Shown here in pieces: positions 34,302 through 42,415 of a stretch of DNA of 64,000 nt. The DNA is from Chloroflexota bacterium (GTDB lineage: Bacteria; Chloroflexota; Anaerolineae; Anaerolineales; VGOW01). The stretch spans positions 62,001 through 126,000 of the forward strand of contig VGOW01000001.1 of NCBI GenBank assembly GCA_016875735.1. The letters run 5' to 3'. The notes beneath the pieces are model-generated. The model was not told the origin of the DNA, did no database searches, and worked only from the letters and a program-made list of their open reading frames with translations. Every line of letters starts with the position of its first letter. Within the stretch, counting starts at the first letter, position 1. Position numbers and translations under genes: made by a program.

Positions 34302-35816
34302 TCATTCCCAACCCTTCAACAGCGTCGCCATCAGCCGCACACCGAAGCCCGTTGCGCCGAGTCCGTAGGGTTTCACCTTTTGCCCGGCAACGGCATAGGC
34401 CATCGGCGCAATGTCAATGTGCGCCCACGGGTAGCCTTCGGCGAACTCACGCAGAAACGCCGCCGACGCGCCCACACCGGCATACCGATCCCCAGCGCTG
34501 TTTTTGATGTCGGCCACATCCGAGTTCATCCATTCGCGGTAATCGGGATACAGCGGCAGGGGCCACACGCGCTCGCCGCTCGATTCGGCGGCCTCCACAA
34601 TCCTCTGCTGTAACGGTTCGTGTTCACTGAACACCGCCGCCGCGCCGCCGCGCCCCAATGCGATCATCGCCGCCCCCGTGAGAGTCGCCATATCGATGAC
34701 CGCTTCGGGGTTATATTGTTTGGCATACACCAACGCATCGGCCAATATCAATCGGCCCTCGGCGTCGGTGTTCGTGATCTCAATCGTTTTGCCGTTCAAT
34801 GCCGTGAGAATGTCTGCCGGGCGATACGCATTGCCATTGATCATGTTCTCGCACGCCGGCACCAGCCCCACCACCGGCAGAGGCAAGTTGAGCATGGCCG
34901 CCGCGCGCACCGCGCCCAACACTGCCGCGCCGCCAGCCATATCGCTTTTCATCTCCGGCATATCGTTGGCTTGCTTGATCGAATAACCGCCCGTGTCGAA
35001 AGTGATGCCCTTGCCCACCAGCACCACCGGCGCTCGGCTTCCGATTTGAGTCGCGCCCGGCCAGTATTCGAGCACAATGAACTGCGGCGCCTCGCGCGAG
35101 CCTTCGGCCACGCCCAACAACGCGCCCATGCCCAGTTCGCGCATGTGGCTCACCCCGAACACTTTGCTCTTCAGTCCGAAGGCCGCCGCAATCTGTTCGG
35201 CTTTGGCCGCAAGGTACGAGGGTGTGCAAACGTTCGGCGGCTGGTTCACCAGATCGCGCGCGAAGTTGGCGCACTCGCCCAACACCTGCCCCTCGTGCGC
35301 TCCGGCTTCCATCTCGGCAACCTTCTCCGCGTCCATTTCGATCAGCGCCACGTTCGACAAAACTTTGCTGGGCGATTTGGATTTGTACTCGCCGAACTGA
35401 TACGCGCCCAGTTCCGATCCTTCGGCGACTGCCTGAGCCGCCGATCGCGGGGGGAGGCCGCCAGCCCCCGCGCCGTGCACCACCGTCGCCATCGACCGAC
35501 ACCCCAACCCCACCGCTTTGGCCGCCGCCGCGCCCGCCGCCTGCCGCGCCCGATCCAGCGAAAACTCATCCGACCGGCCCAGCCCCACCACAATCACGCG
35601 CGTCGCCAAAATCTCTCCGTGCGGATACAACACTGCCGTCTCACCCAACTTGCCCTTGAAGTCGCCGCTGGCAATGAACGCGCGAATCGCGCCGCCGAGT
35701 TTGCTGTCGAGCGCGCGCGTCGCCCCGCCGGGGCTCTGCAGGCCCTCGAAATGATTCACCACCAACGCCGCCGCCGACTGCTCGACAATACCGCCTTGAG
35801 TGACTGTGATGTTCAT
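34302..35816 (-). CDS. pepA: Leucyl aminopeptidase (M17 family)
   Basis: The 504-residue protein has the N-terminal macro-like domain (VVNHFEGLQSPGGATRALDS) and the C-terminal catalytic domain. Metal and catalytic residues appear in LVGKGITFDTGGYSIKQAND, SDMAGGAAVLGAVRA, and the family signature NTDAEGRLILADAL. It removes N-terminal residues from peptides as a hexameric dimetal enzyme. ATG 35816 was chosen: ACGGAGC precedes it and homology begins at MNITVTQGG. The uracil-DNA glycosylase gene ends 28 bases upstream on the same strand, so the two may be co-transcribed. Confidence 0.95.
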   Translation of the reverse strand: MNITVTQGGIVEQSAAALVVNHFEGLQSPGGATRALDSKLGGAIRAFIASGDFKGKLGETAVLYPHGEILATRVIVVGLGRSDEFSLDRARQAAGAAAAKAVGLGCRSMATVVHGAGAGGLPPRSAAQAVAEGSELGAYQFGEYKSKSPSKVLSNVALIEMDAEKVAEMEAGAHEGQVLGECANFARDLVNQPPNVCTPSYLAAKAEQIAAAFGLKSKVFGVSHMRELGMGALLGVAEGSREAPQFIVLEYWPGATQIGSRAPVVLVGKGITFDTGGYSIKQANDMPEMKSDMAGGAAVLGAVRAAAMLNLPLPVVGLVPACENMINGNAYRPADILTALNGKTIEITNTDAEGRLILADALVYAKQYNPEAVIDMATLTGAAMIALGRGGAAAVFSEHEPLQQRIVEAAESSGERVWPLPLYPDYREWMNSDVADIKNSAGDRYAGVGASAAFLREFAEGYPWAHIDIAPMAYAVAGQKVKPYGLGATGFGVRLMATLLKGWE

Positions 35817-35844
35817 GGATTTGCTCCGTTCTTCTGTGATCGCC

Positions 35845-36453
35845 CTACAACCCCAACGCCTCGCGCTGTTTCGCAATCAAACGAATGGCCTTCGTCACCA
35901 GCGCGCGATTGGCCGGCTTTTGATGCCACGTGCTCGCGCCCGAAGGGTGCGGCAGGGGAATGATCGCCCGCCCGTCGCGCTCATAGCGTTTGCCGATGAT
36001 CGTCTCCAGCGTCTGCGCCGCCTCGAAGAATAGCCCAATCGCCAATTTGCCGATAGGGATGATCAGCCGTGGATTCACAAGATCAATTTCCTCTTCGAGC
36101 CACGAGCGGCACAAGGCCTGCTCCTCTTTCGTCGGCACGCGGTCACCATGCCCGCCCTTGCCTTTGCCCGGATAACACTTCGTCACCGAAGTCATGTACT
36201 GCATCGCCCGGAAAGAGTCTTCGTCGAATCCGGCTTCGCCGAGCCACTCGAACAACCGCTTCCCGCTCCCGGCATTGAACGGTCGTTTGGTCACGGCTTC
36301 GGTGGGGCCCGGCGCTTGCCCAATCGTCATCACCTTCGCCGAATGAGCGCCGCGCACCACCGCTCCGGGCGCAATCCAATATCCGGCCTCCAAACACTTC
36401 TGGCAAGCGCGAACCTGATCGAGAAGCGCCGCCAACTTTTCTTTGCGAGTCAT
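35845..36453 (-). CDS. Uracil-DNA glycosylase family protein (Fe-S type, family 4/5-like)
   Basis: The 202-residue protein carries the catalytic motif GQAPGPTEAVTKRPFNAGSG and the second motif LPHPSGASTWH. Four cysteines are arranged as in iron-sulfur UDGs: Cys17 and Cys20 (ACQKC), then one in TKCYPGKGKGG and one in QALCRSWLEE. It removes uracil from DNA in base-excision repair. Homology starts at MTRKEKLAALLDQV, fixing ATG 36453 rather than the longer frame. A two-component system is divergently transcribed 61 bases away. Confidence 0.88.
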   Translation of the reverse strand: MTRKEKLAALLDQVRACQKCLEAGYWIAPGAVVRGAHSAKVMTIGQAPGPTEAVTKRPFNAGSGKRLFEWLGEAGFDEDSFRAMQYMTSVTKCYPGKGKGGHGDRVPTKEEQALCRSWLEEEIDLVNPRLIIPIGKLAIGLFFEAAQTLETIIGKRYERDGRAIIPLPHPSGASTWHQKPANRALVTKAIRLIAKQREALGL

Positions 36454-36501
36454 GGCGTGATTATCGCCCGGAGGAAGGATGCCTGTCAAACACGTTCCTG
36501 T

Positions 36502-36507
36502 TATACT
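36502..36507 (+). promoter_or_regulatory. Extended -10 element, probable leaderless start of the NarL-type kinase gene
   Basis: CTGT-TATACT with a TGN extension ends seven bases before ATG 36515, so transcription should start at the start codon. It also argues against the in-frame ATG at 36479, which lies upstream of the promoter. Confidence 0.55.
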
Positions 36508-36514
36508 TGCCGCC

Positions 36515-37177
36515 ATGCCCGATCGTGATCTCGCCGCGCGGCGTTTGCTCGAAGTCGCCGAAGAGGAACTCCAGCGCATCGTCCTCGACATTCACGACGG
36601 CCCGGTGCAGAACATGTTTGCCGCCCTCAGCCAACTCTCGCTCCTGCGCGCACGCCTGCCCGCCGACTCCGACCCCGCGCTCAACCGCGCTATCGCTCTG
36701 CTCGAACTGGCGCTCAACGACATTCGCAATTTGCTCGGCGCGTTTCATGCGCCGGAATTCGCCCGCCGCGCCATCGGCGAGATCGTGGAAGACCTCGCCG
36801 TTCAGCACGAAGCCCTCACCGGGGGGACGGCGTCCCTTGAGATCGCGCCGGCACTGCCCGATGTTTCCCTGCCGATTAAAATCGCCGTGTATCGAATCTT
36901 GCAAGAGGCCCTCTCCAACATTCATCGCCACGCCGGGACGGACTCGGCTACCGTGAGAGTGTGGGCCGATGGCGATCGTTTATGCCTCGAGGTGATCGAT
37001 CACGGGCGTGGGTTTCAGCCGCCGCCGCTCAGCGGCCCCGAAGCCACCGAGCGCCACGAGCACATCGGCCTGCGCGGGATGCGCGAACGCGCCGCGTTGG
37101 TGAACGGCGACATCTGCGTGGACAGCCGCCCGGGCGAAGGCACACGAGTGCGGGCGGAGATTCCGATCCATGGCTGA
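36515..37177 (+). CDS. Sensor histidine kinase, NarL/DegS-type (HisKA_3), no sensor domain
   Basis: The protein of about 220 residues is a bare kinase core. The HisKA_3 helix has the phospho-acceptor in IVLDIHDGPVQNMFAALSQL (His27). The ATPase domain has YRILQEALSNIHRHAGTDSA (N box), VIDHGRGFQPP and HIGLRGMRERAALVNGDICV. No membrane helix or sensing domain is present, so it must take its signal from a partner or in the cytoplasm. It overlaps the response regulator by eight bases and lies just upstream of the RuBisCO gene. ATG 36515 was preferred over 36479 because of the promoter position. Confidence 0.88.
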   Translation: MPDRDLAARRLLEVAEEELQRIVLDIHDGPVQNMFAALSQLSLLRARLPADSDPALNRAIALLELALNDIRNLLGAFHAPEFARRAIGEIVEDLAVQHEALTGGTASLEIAPALPDVSLPIKIAVYRILQEALSNIHRHAGTDSATVRVWADGDRLCLEVIDHGRGFQPPPLSGPEATERHEHIGLRGMRERAALVNGDICVDSRPGEGTRVRAEIPIHG

Positions 37178-37793
37178 CGACAAACTCGTGCGCATTGTGC
37201 TGGCCGATGATCATGCCCTCGTGCTCGAAGGGCTGAGCGCACTGCTGGCCGCCGAAAGCGATCTGCGGGTGGTGGCCACCGCCACCGACGGCGAGCGCTT
37301 GCTCGACGCCCTGCACCGCTTCCGCCCCGACGTGGCCGTGATGGATTTGCAAATGCCGTACATGGATGGCCCCACTTGCCTTCGGCGCATTCGCGATGAA
37401 GGCCTGCCCGCGCGCGTGCTGGTGCTCAGCGCCTTTGGCGACGCGCACGCTTTGCGCGCCGCCATCGAAAACGGCGCCGACGGTTTCGCCCTCAAAACCG
37501 ATCCGCCCGCCGCCACACTGCGCGCCATCCGCCAAGTGGCCGCCGGGCAAATGGTCTTTCCGCAAGCCGCGCGCCGCTGGCTCACCCAGCCGCTCACGCC
37601 CGACCCCGACTCGCTCACCGAGCGCGAGGCCGCCGTGCTGGCATTGGTGGCCGAAGGCAAGAGCAACGCCCTCATCGCTCAGACTCTCAACTTGAGCGAG
37701 AACACGGTGAAGTTTCATCTGCGCAACGTGTTCGCCAAATTGGGAGTGGGCAACCGCACCGAAGCCGCCGCGAAATATCGTCAGCGCCCGTAG
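37170..37793 (+). CDS. NarL/FixJ-family response regulator
   Basis: The 207-residue regulator has a receiver domain (VRIVLADDHALVLEGLSALL, phospho-Asp in VAVMDLQMPYMDG, Ser/Ala switch region VLVLSAFGD, Lys in GFALKTDPPA) and a C-terminal LuxR-type HTH (LTEREAAVLALVAEGKSNAL and LSENTVKFHLRNVFAKLGVG). It should be phosphorylated by the overlapping kinase gene at 36515 and bind DNA as a dimer. The RuBisCO gene starts 168 bases downstream on the same strand, making it a candidate target; this is inference from position. Confidence 0.93.
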   Translation: MADDKLVRIVLADDHALVLEGLSALLAAESDLRVVATATDGERLLDALHRFRPDVAVMDLQMPYMDGPTCLRRIRDEGLPARVLVLSAFGDAHALRAAIENGADGFALKTDPPAATLRAIRQVAAGQMVFPQAARRWLTQPLTPDPDSLTEREAAVLALVAEGKSNALIAQTLNLSENTVKFHLRNVFAKLGVGNRTEAAAKYRQRP

Positions 37794-37801
37794 CGCCGAT
37801 A

Positions 37802-37822
37802 GCGCAAATTGGCAATTTGCGC
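37802..37822. repeat. Short perfect palindrome upstream of the RuBisCO gene
   Basis: GCGCAAATTG and CAATTTGCGC flank one central G. An almost identical sequence in the same orientation occurs at 58713-58732 between unrelated genes, so it is more likely a dispersed repeat than a RuBisCO operator. A six-base stem TTCGGC/GCCGAA lies nearer the gene (37907-37923). Confidence 0.6.
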
Positions 37823-37960
37823 CCCATCGCGCCGCATCGCCACACCTCACCCATTCGGGTGGGCATCCTCCTCCGTGCGAATTTCACATTTCACCCTCAC
37901 GCATGTTTCGGCGCGTGGCCGAAGCGGCTATGCTGGACGCACCACTCAAGGAGACGACTC

Positions 37961-39325
37961 GTGACCACCGTTGCCGCCCCACCCGCCGAAGTGAGCGAAA
38001 AATATCAAGCCGGAGTGCGCCCCTACGCGCTCGATTATTACATCCCCGATTACGTTCCCCTCGACACCGATCTGCTGTGCGCCTTTCGCATCACGCCCAA
38101 AGACGGTGTGGACATGATCGAAGCCGCCGCCGCCGTGGCCGCCGAATCGTCCACCGGCACGTGGACGGAAGTTTGGGGCGTGCATCTGATCAACCTCGAC
38201 TTCTACAAGGCAAAGGTGTATCGCATTGAAGGCGATATCGCTTACATTGCCTATCCGCTGGATCTGTTCGAGGAGAACAGCGTCGTCAACATCATGTCGT
38301 CCATCGTCGGCAACGTCTTCGGGTTCAAAGCCGTGGCCGCGTTGCGACTGGAGGATATGCGCATCCCGGTGGCGCTGGTCAAGACATTCCCCGGCCCCAG
38401 TGTCGGCATCTACGACGAGCGAGCGCGACTCAACAAATGGAACCGGCCTCTATTGGGCGGCACGGTCAAGCCCAAACTCGGCCTCTCGGCCAAAGACTAC
38501 TCGACCATCATTTACGAATGCCTGATGGGCGGGATGGATATGAGCAAGGACGACGAAAACATGAACAGCCAGCCATTCAACCGCTGGCGAGATCGCTTCC
38601 TGTACGGGATGGATGCAGTCAAACGCGCCGAGGCCGAAACGAGCGAAGCCAAAGGCCACTTCTTCAATGTCACGGCTGGCTCCACCAGCGAGGCTTTGCA
38701 ACGCATGGAGTACGCCGCCGCGCAGGGCAGTCGATTCATCATGTACGACTTTATCACCGCAGGTTTTGCCGCCTCTGCCGATGTGTTCAAGCGCGCAACC
38801 GAACTGGGCCTCATCGTCCACTGCCATCGGGCCATGCACGCCGTCATGAGCCGCCAAAAGAATCACGGCATTCACATGCGCGTCTTCGCCAAATGGCTGC
38901 GGCTGACGGGCGGCGATCATCTGCACACGGGCACGGTGCTGGGCAAACTCGAAGGCTCGAAAGTCGAAACGCTCGGCATCATCGATTTGTTGCGCGAGCG
39001 CGTTACCCCTGCCAACCCGGAGCGTGGCTTGTGCTTCGAGCAGGACTTCGCCGGGCTGAAGACGATTTGGCCGGTGGCCTCGGGCGGCATTCACGTCATG
39101 CACATCCCCGAACTGCACCGGATCTACGGCAACGACTCGATCTGGCAATTCGGCGGCGGCACACACGGCCACCCACGCGGCAGCCGCGCCGGGGCGCGCG
39201 CCAACCGAGTCGCCATCGAAGCCGTCGTCTCCGGCCAAACGATTGAGCAGGCGGCGGGCGCCTGCCCAGAGCTGAGAGAAGCCATCGATCTGTGGGGCAG
39301 TGTCGAATTTGAAGTATCCGAGTAG
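37961..39325 (+). CDS. cbbL: RuBisCO large subunit, form I lineage without adjacent small subunit
   Basis: The 454-residue protein has all active-site elements: TGTWTEVW (Thr/Trp of the N-domain), GNVFGFKAVAALRLEDMRIP (Asn), GGTVKPKLGLS (Lys170, Lys172), the carbamylated lysine in MSKDDEN (Lys196), HCHRAMHAV (His287, Arg), GGDHLHTGTVLGKLEG with loop-6 Lys329, PVASGGIHVMH and FGGGTHGHP. It carboxylates ribulose-1,5-bisphosphate. Start GTG 37961 is set by AAGGAG eight bases before; the frame is open upstream but not coding. Sequence features place it with form I-type enzymes rather than form II or III. No rbcS follows: the next 74 bases are a repeat and then phosphoribulokinase. That matches small-subunit-less form I' (or I'') enzymes known from Chloroflexota. 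Confidence 0.95.
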   Translation: MTTVAAPPAEVSEKYQAGVRPYALDYYIPDYVPLDTDLLCAFRITPKDGVDMIEAAAAVAAESSTGTWTEVWGVHLINLDFYKAKVYRIEGDIAYIAYPLDLFEENSVVNIMSSIVGNVFGFKAVAALRLEDMRIPVALVKTFPGPSVGIYDERARLNKWNRPLLGGTVKPKLGLSAKDYSTIIYECLMGGMDMSKDDENMNSQPFNRWRDRFLYGMDAVKRAEAETSEAKGHFFNVTAGSTSEALQRMEYAAAQGSRFIMYDFITAGFAASADVFKRATELGLIVHCHRAMHAVMSRQKNHGIHMRVFAKWLRLTGGDHLHTGTVLGKLEGSKVETLGIIDLLRERVTPANPERGLCFEQDFAGLKTIWPVASGGIHVMHIPELHRIYGNDSIWQFGGGTHGHPRGSRAGARANRVAIEAVVSGQTIEQAAGACPELREAIDLWGSVEFEVSE

Positions 39326-39335
39326 CCCCATTGCA

Positions 39336-39388
39336 GATTTGAGATTCCAGATCGCAGATTGCAAATCCGCGATCTGAAATCTCAGATC
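39336..39388. repeat. Quasi-palindrome between RuBisCO and phosphoribulokinase genes
   Basis: GATTTGAGATTCCAGATCGC (39336-39355) and GCGATCTGAAATCTCAGATC (39369-39388) are reverse complements at 18 of 20 positions with a 13-base loop. It fills nearly the whole gap between the two genes and could form a hairpin in their shared mRNA. Confidence 0.65.
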
Positions 39389-39399
39389 TGAAATCACTC

Positions 39400-40389
39400 A
39401 TGACGAGACGCCGCCCCATCATCCTCGGCATCGTTGGCGACAGCGCTGCCGGGAAGAGTACCCTCGCTCGCGGGCTGGTGAACATCCTCGGCGCAGAGCG
39501 CGTGACTCACGTCTGCACCGACGATTACCACCGCTACGACCGCAAAGAGCGGGCCGCTATTGGCATCACGCCCCTGCGCCCCGACTGCAATTACATGGAC
39601 GTGATGGAACTGCACCTCGAGCGCCTGCATTACGGCCAGCCCATCCTCAAGCCCGTGTACGATCACTCCACCGGCTCACTCGTCCGCCCCCACTACATCC
39701 AGCCGCGCGAGTTTGTCATCGTCGAGGGCCTGCTCGGATTTCACTCCGCCGTGTTACGCCAGTTCTACGACGTAAAGGTGTATCTCGACCCGCCCGAAGA
39801 CTTGCGCCGCGTGTGGAAGATCAAGCGCGACACGACCAAACGCGGCTACACTCCCGATCAAGTGCTGGCCGAGCTCGACAAACGGGAAGCCGACTCGCAA
39901 AACTTCATCCGCCCCCAACGCGATCACGCCGACATCGCCGTCCGCTTTTACCCGCCGCTCGGCGCCGCGCCCGAACAAGCCGGGCCCCACCTCAACGTGC
40001 GACTCGTCCTCCGCCCCACCATTCCTCACCCCGACCTCACCTATCTTGTGGATGGCGCGAACCCCACTCCCGGCATCCGGCTGGAACTGGGCCGCGACGG
40101 CGGCCGCCCGGTGGACTTTTTGGAAGTGGATGGCAACGTCACCGCCGAGCACGCCGAGCAAATGGAAGACGCCATTTGGCAACACCTGCCCGACCTTCGT
40201 CCCGTGCGCGAAGACCAATTCGGCGACTATCAAGATCGCACCGAAACGAGGCACAGCCATCCGCTGGCGCTCACGCAACTCTTGCTCACTTACCACCTTC
40301 TGCGCAAATACACCGATGCCGCGCATATACCCTTTGCGCCGCCAGTGGCCGCTCTCAGCCGCCTGCAATCCACACCCCTGCCCGATTGA
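39400..40389 (+). CDS. prk: Phosphoribulokinase
   Basis: The 329-residue kinase has the P-loop GDSAAGKST (residues 13-21), the family block THVCTDDYHRYDRKER with the catalytic Asp, LRPDCNYMDVMELHLERLHY, YDHSTGSLVRPHYIQPREFV and the Walker B-like VIVEGLLGFH. It converts ribulose-5-phosphate to ribulose-1,5-bisphosphate, the RuBisCO substrate. The pairing with the upstream RuBisCO gene, 74 bases away, supports a Calvin-Benson-Bassham role rather than nucleotide salvage. No ribosome binding site is obvious. The length and lack of an extended C-terminal tail fit the cyanobacterial/Chloroflexota-type (class II) enzyme. Confidence 0.95.
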   Translation: MTRRRPIILGIVGDSAAGKSTLARGLVNILGAERVTHVCTDDYHRYDRKERAAIGITPLRPDCNYMDVMELHLERLHYGQPILKPVYDHSTGSLVRPHYIQPREFVIVEGLLGFHSAVLRQFYDVKVYLDPPEDLRRVWKIKRDTTKRGYTPDQVLAELDKREADSQNFIRPQRDHADIAVRFYPPLGAAPEQAGPHLNVRLVLRPTIPHPDLTYLVDGANPTPGIRLELGRDGGRPVDFLEVDGNVTAEHAEQMEDAIWQHLPDLRPVREDQFGDYQDRTETRHSHPLALTQLLLTYHLLRKYTDAAHIPFAPPVAALSRLQSTPLPD

Positions 40390-40431
40390 TTGCCAACTCT
40401 CGGCGGCTGTTATATCATTCCAGCCGCCATC

Positions 40432-42357
40432 ATGACTCAACGCCACACTCAACCGTCTCTCCGGCGCATCGCCGACATCGTGCATTGGCCTCGTCTGATT
40501 CGCCATCGTAAACTGCTCAGTGAACAGATCGGCCACCTGCGCTGGCAAGTGCCGCTCGCCGCTCTGCTGCTCGTCCTCGCCCACCAAACTATCGAGCACG
40601 TGTGGTTTGCCCAAGCCGAAAGCCTCAACATCACCAGCGAGATCGTGGTGTATGGCTTGGGCGGCCCGCTGGCGCTGTGGCTGGCGTTAGGGTGGATCAA
40701 ACGCAAGATTGCCCTCAACGAAGCCGCCGGAGTCGATCTGGCTCAGGCGCACGATCAACTCACCGGCCTCAACCAGCGCGTTTCTTTTTTGCTCGGCGTG
40801 AGTCAGCGGCTCGGAGAGGCGGCCAACGAGGAGGAACTCGCCTCTCTGTTGCTCCGGCTGCCGGAGGAGATCGCGCCGTCGGTGATCGGGTGTTCGCTCA
40901 TCCGCTTCGACGATCACCATCAACCCATGCCCGTCGTGTATCACGGCAAGGTGGACGAAGCGGCGCTGGTAGAATGGCATCGGCATCTTTCATCGCGCGC
41001 CATCCGCCGACGATGCGAATCGTGCGGCGTGCGTTCGCCGCAGATCATGCGCAACAAAGCATGCCCGCTTCTGTCGCACACCCCTGCTCCGGCTGTTGGC
41101 GGCGTCGCCTGCTTTTCATTGGAGCGCAACAGCCGCGAGTTTGGAATTTTGGGAGTGTTCTTGGCCGAAGGCGTGGCGCTGACCGAGGACGAACAGACTC
41201 TGTTGGAAGCCGTCATCAACGAAACATCCCTCGCCTTCGAGAACACCCGCCTGCGCACGCGCGAGCTAACCACGCTGTACGAGATCAACGAATCACTGCA
41301 ACTGCGGCTCGGCTTTGACGGGTTGATGTCGCGCATCCTCGCTCGCACGCTCGAAGCCAGCCGCGCCGACGCCGGGCTGATGATGCTGCAAAACGCCGAC
41401 GGCTCGCTCGACACGTGCGCCACCGCCGGAGACTGGAACAGCATCGGGCACATGCCGCTCATCGAAAGCCTCGCCGCCGGCGCACTGCGGCAGGCCAACG
41501 GCGAACCTATTGTGGCCACCCTCTCGCCGAGAGGGATTCCCGAGTCGAAGGCGGAGGCCGCCTCGGTGTTGTGCGCGCCGATGATGGCAGACGAGGGGCC
41601 TCTGGGGGTAATCGTGCTGGGTAGCCAACGACACGACGCCTTTGTGCAAGCGCAGGTGAGATTCGTATCGGCCATAGCCGCCGAGGCCGCCCTGCTGGCG
41701 CACAACGTCCGCCTGTATGCTCAGCTCGAACACCAAGCCATCCTCGCCGAGCGGGGCCGCCTCGCCCGCGAGATGCACGATGGACTGGCGCAAACGCTAG
41801 GCTTCATCAAGATGCGCGCCGGGCAAATCGCTCACTGGATTGAAGCCGGGCATTCGGAACGATCGGTGGGCGCGATGCGTGATCTGGCTCAAAACGCGAA
41901 CGACGCCTACCTCGATCTGCGCGCCACCCTCGACGGGCTCCGACTCTCCCTCGACACCCATCATAACGGCGACTTCGCCGCGCAGCTCCAACGGTGCGCC
42001 GCCGACTTCGAGCAACAGACCGGTCTCGCCGTCTCGCTCGCGCTCGACACGCAGGCCGCGCCCCTGCTCTCCGTCTCGGCGCAGTCTCACCTCTTGCGCA
42101 TCGTCCAAGAGACGCTCGCCAACATTCGCAAGCACGCCAACGCCTCGCGCATCGCCATCCGGCTCACCGTCGAAAACAACCGCGCCTGCCTGCGCATCGA
42201 AGATGACGGGCAGGGTTTCGACGCCGGGCAGGACATGCCCGACACCCGGCACGGCCTCCGGCTCATGCGCGAACGCACCGACCTGCTCGGCGCAGACCTG
42301 CAAATAACCAGCGCGCCCGGCGAAGGCACGCGCGTTTGTGTGGAGTGGCCCGTGTAG
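40432..42357 (+). CDS. Membrane sensor histidine kinase with GAF domains (NarL-type partner)
   Basis: The 641-residue protein has two membrane helices near residues 38-55 and 68-86, a short coiled segment, and two GAF-like regions (about 115-280 and 295-425). The first GAF contains a cysteine cluster, RRRCESCGVRSPQ and NKACPLLS, that could bind a metal or sense redox. The HisKA_3 helix has His449 in REMHDGLAQTLGFIK, and the ATPase domain has RIVQETLANIRKHANASRIA, EDDGQGFDAG and GLRLMRERTDLLGADLQI. A TTATAT box lies about 20 bases before ATG 40432. The regulator at 42416 is its likely partner. It stands directly after phosphoribulokinase. Confidence 0.88.
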   Translation: MTQRHTQPSLRRIADIVHWPRLIRHRKLLSEQIGHLRWQVPLAALLLVLAHQTIEHVWFAQAESLNITSEIVVYGLGGPLALWLALGWIKRKIALNEAAGVDLAQAHDQLTGLNQRVSFLLGVSQRLGEAANEEELASLLLRLPEEIAPSVIGCSLIRFDDHHQPMPVVYHGKVDEAALVEWHRHLSSRAIRRRCESCGVRSPQIMRNKACPLLSHTPAPAVGGVACFSLERNSREFGILGVFLAEGVALTEDEQTLLEAVINETSLAFENTRLRTRELTTLYEINESLQLRLGFDGLMSRILARTLEASRADAGLMMLQNADGSLDTCATAGDWNSIGHMPLIESLAAGALRQANGEPIVATLSPRGIPESKAEAASVLCAPMMADEGPLGVIVLGSQRHDAFVQAQVRFVSAIAAEAALLAHNVRLYAQLEHQAILAERGRLAREMHDGLAQTLGFIKMRAGQIAHWIEAGHSERSVGAMRDLAQNANDAYLDLRATLDGLRLSLDTHHNGDFAAQLQRCAADFEQQTGLAVSLALDTQAAPLLSVSAQSHLLRIVQETLANIRKHANASRIAIRLTVENNRACLRIEDDGQGFDAGQDMPDTRHGLRLMRERTDLLGADLQITSAPGEGTRVCVEWPV

Positions 42358-42415
42358 CAGATAGCGATCAGCAATCAGCAATTTGCCACCTGCCACTTGC
42401 TACCTCTCCTCAACC

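Noticed and set aside
37802-37822. The palindrome before the RuBisCO gene as a specific operator
   Set aside because: The same palindrome lies between the Ca2+/H+ exchanger and the Ser/Thr kinase genes (58713), so it is a dispersed repeat until shown otherwise.
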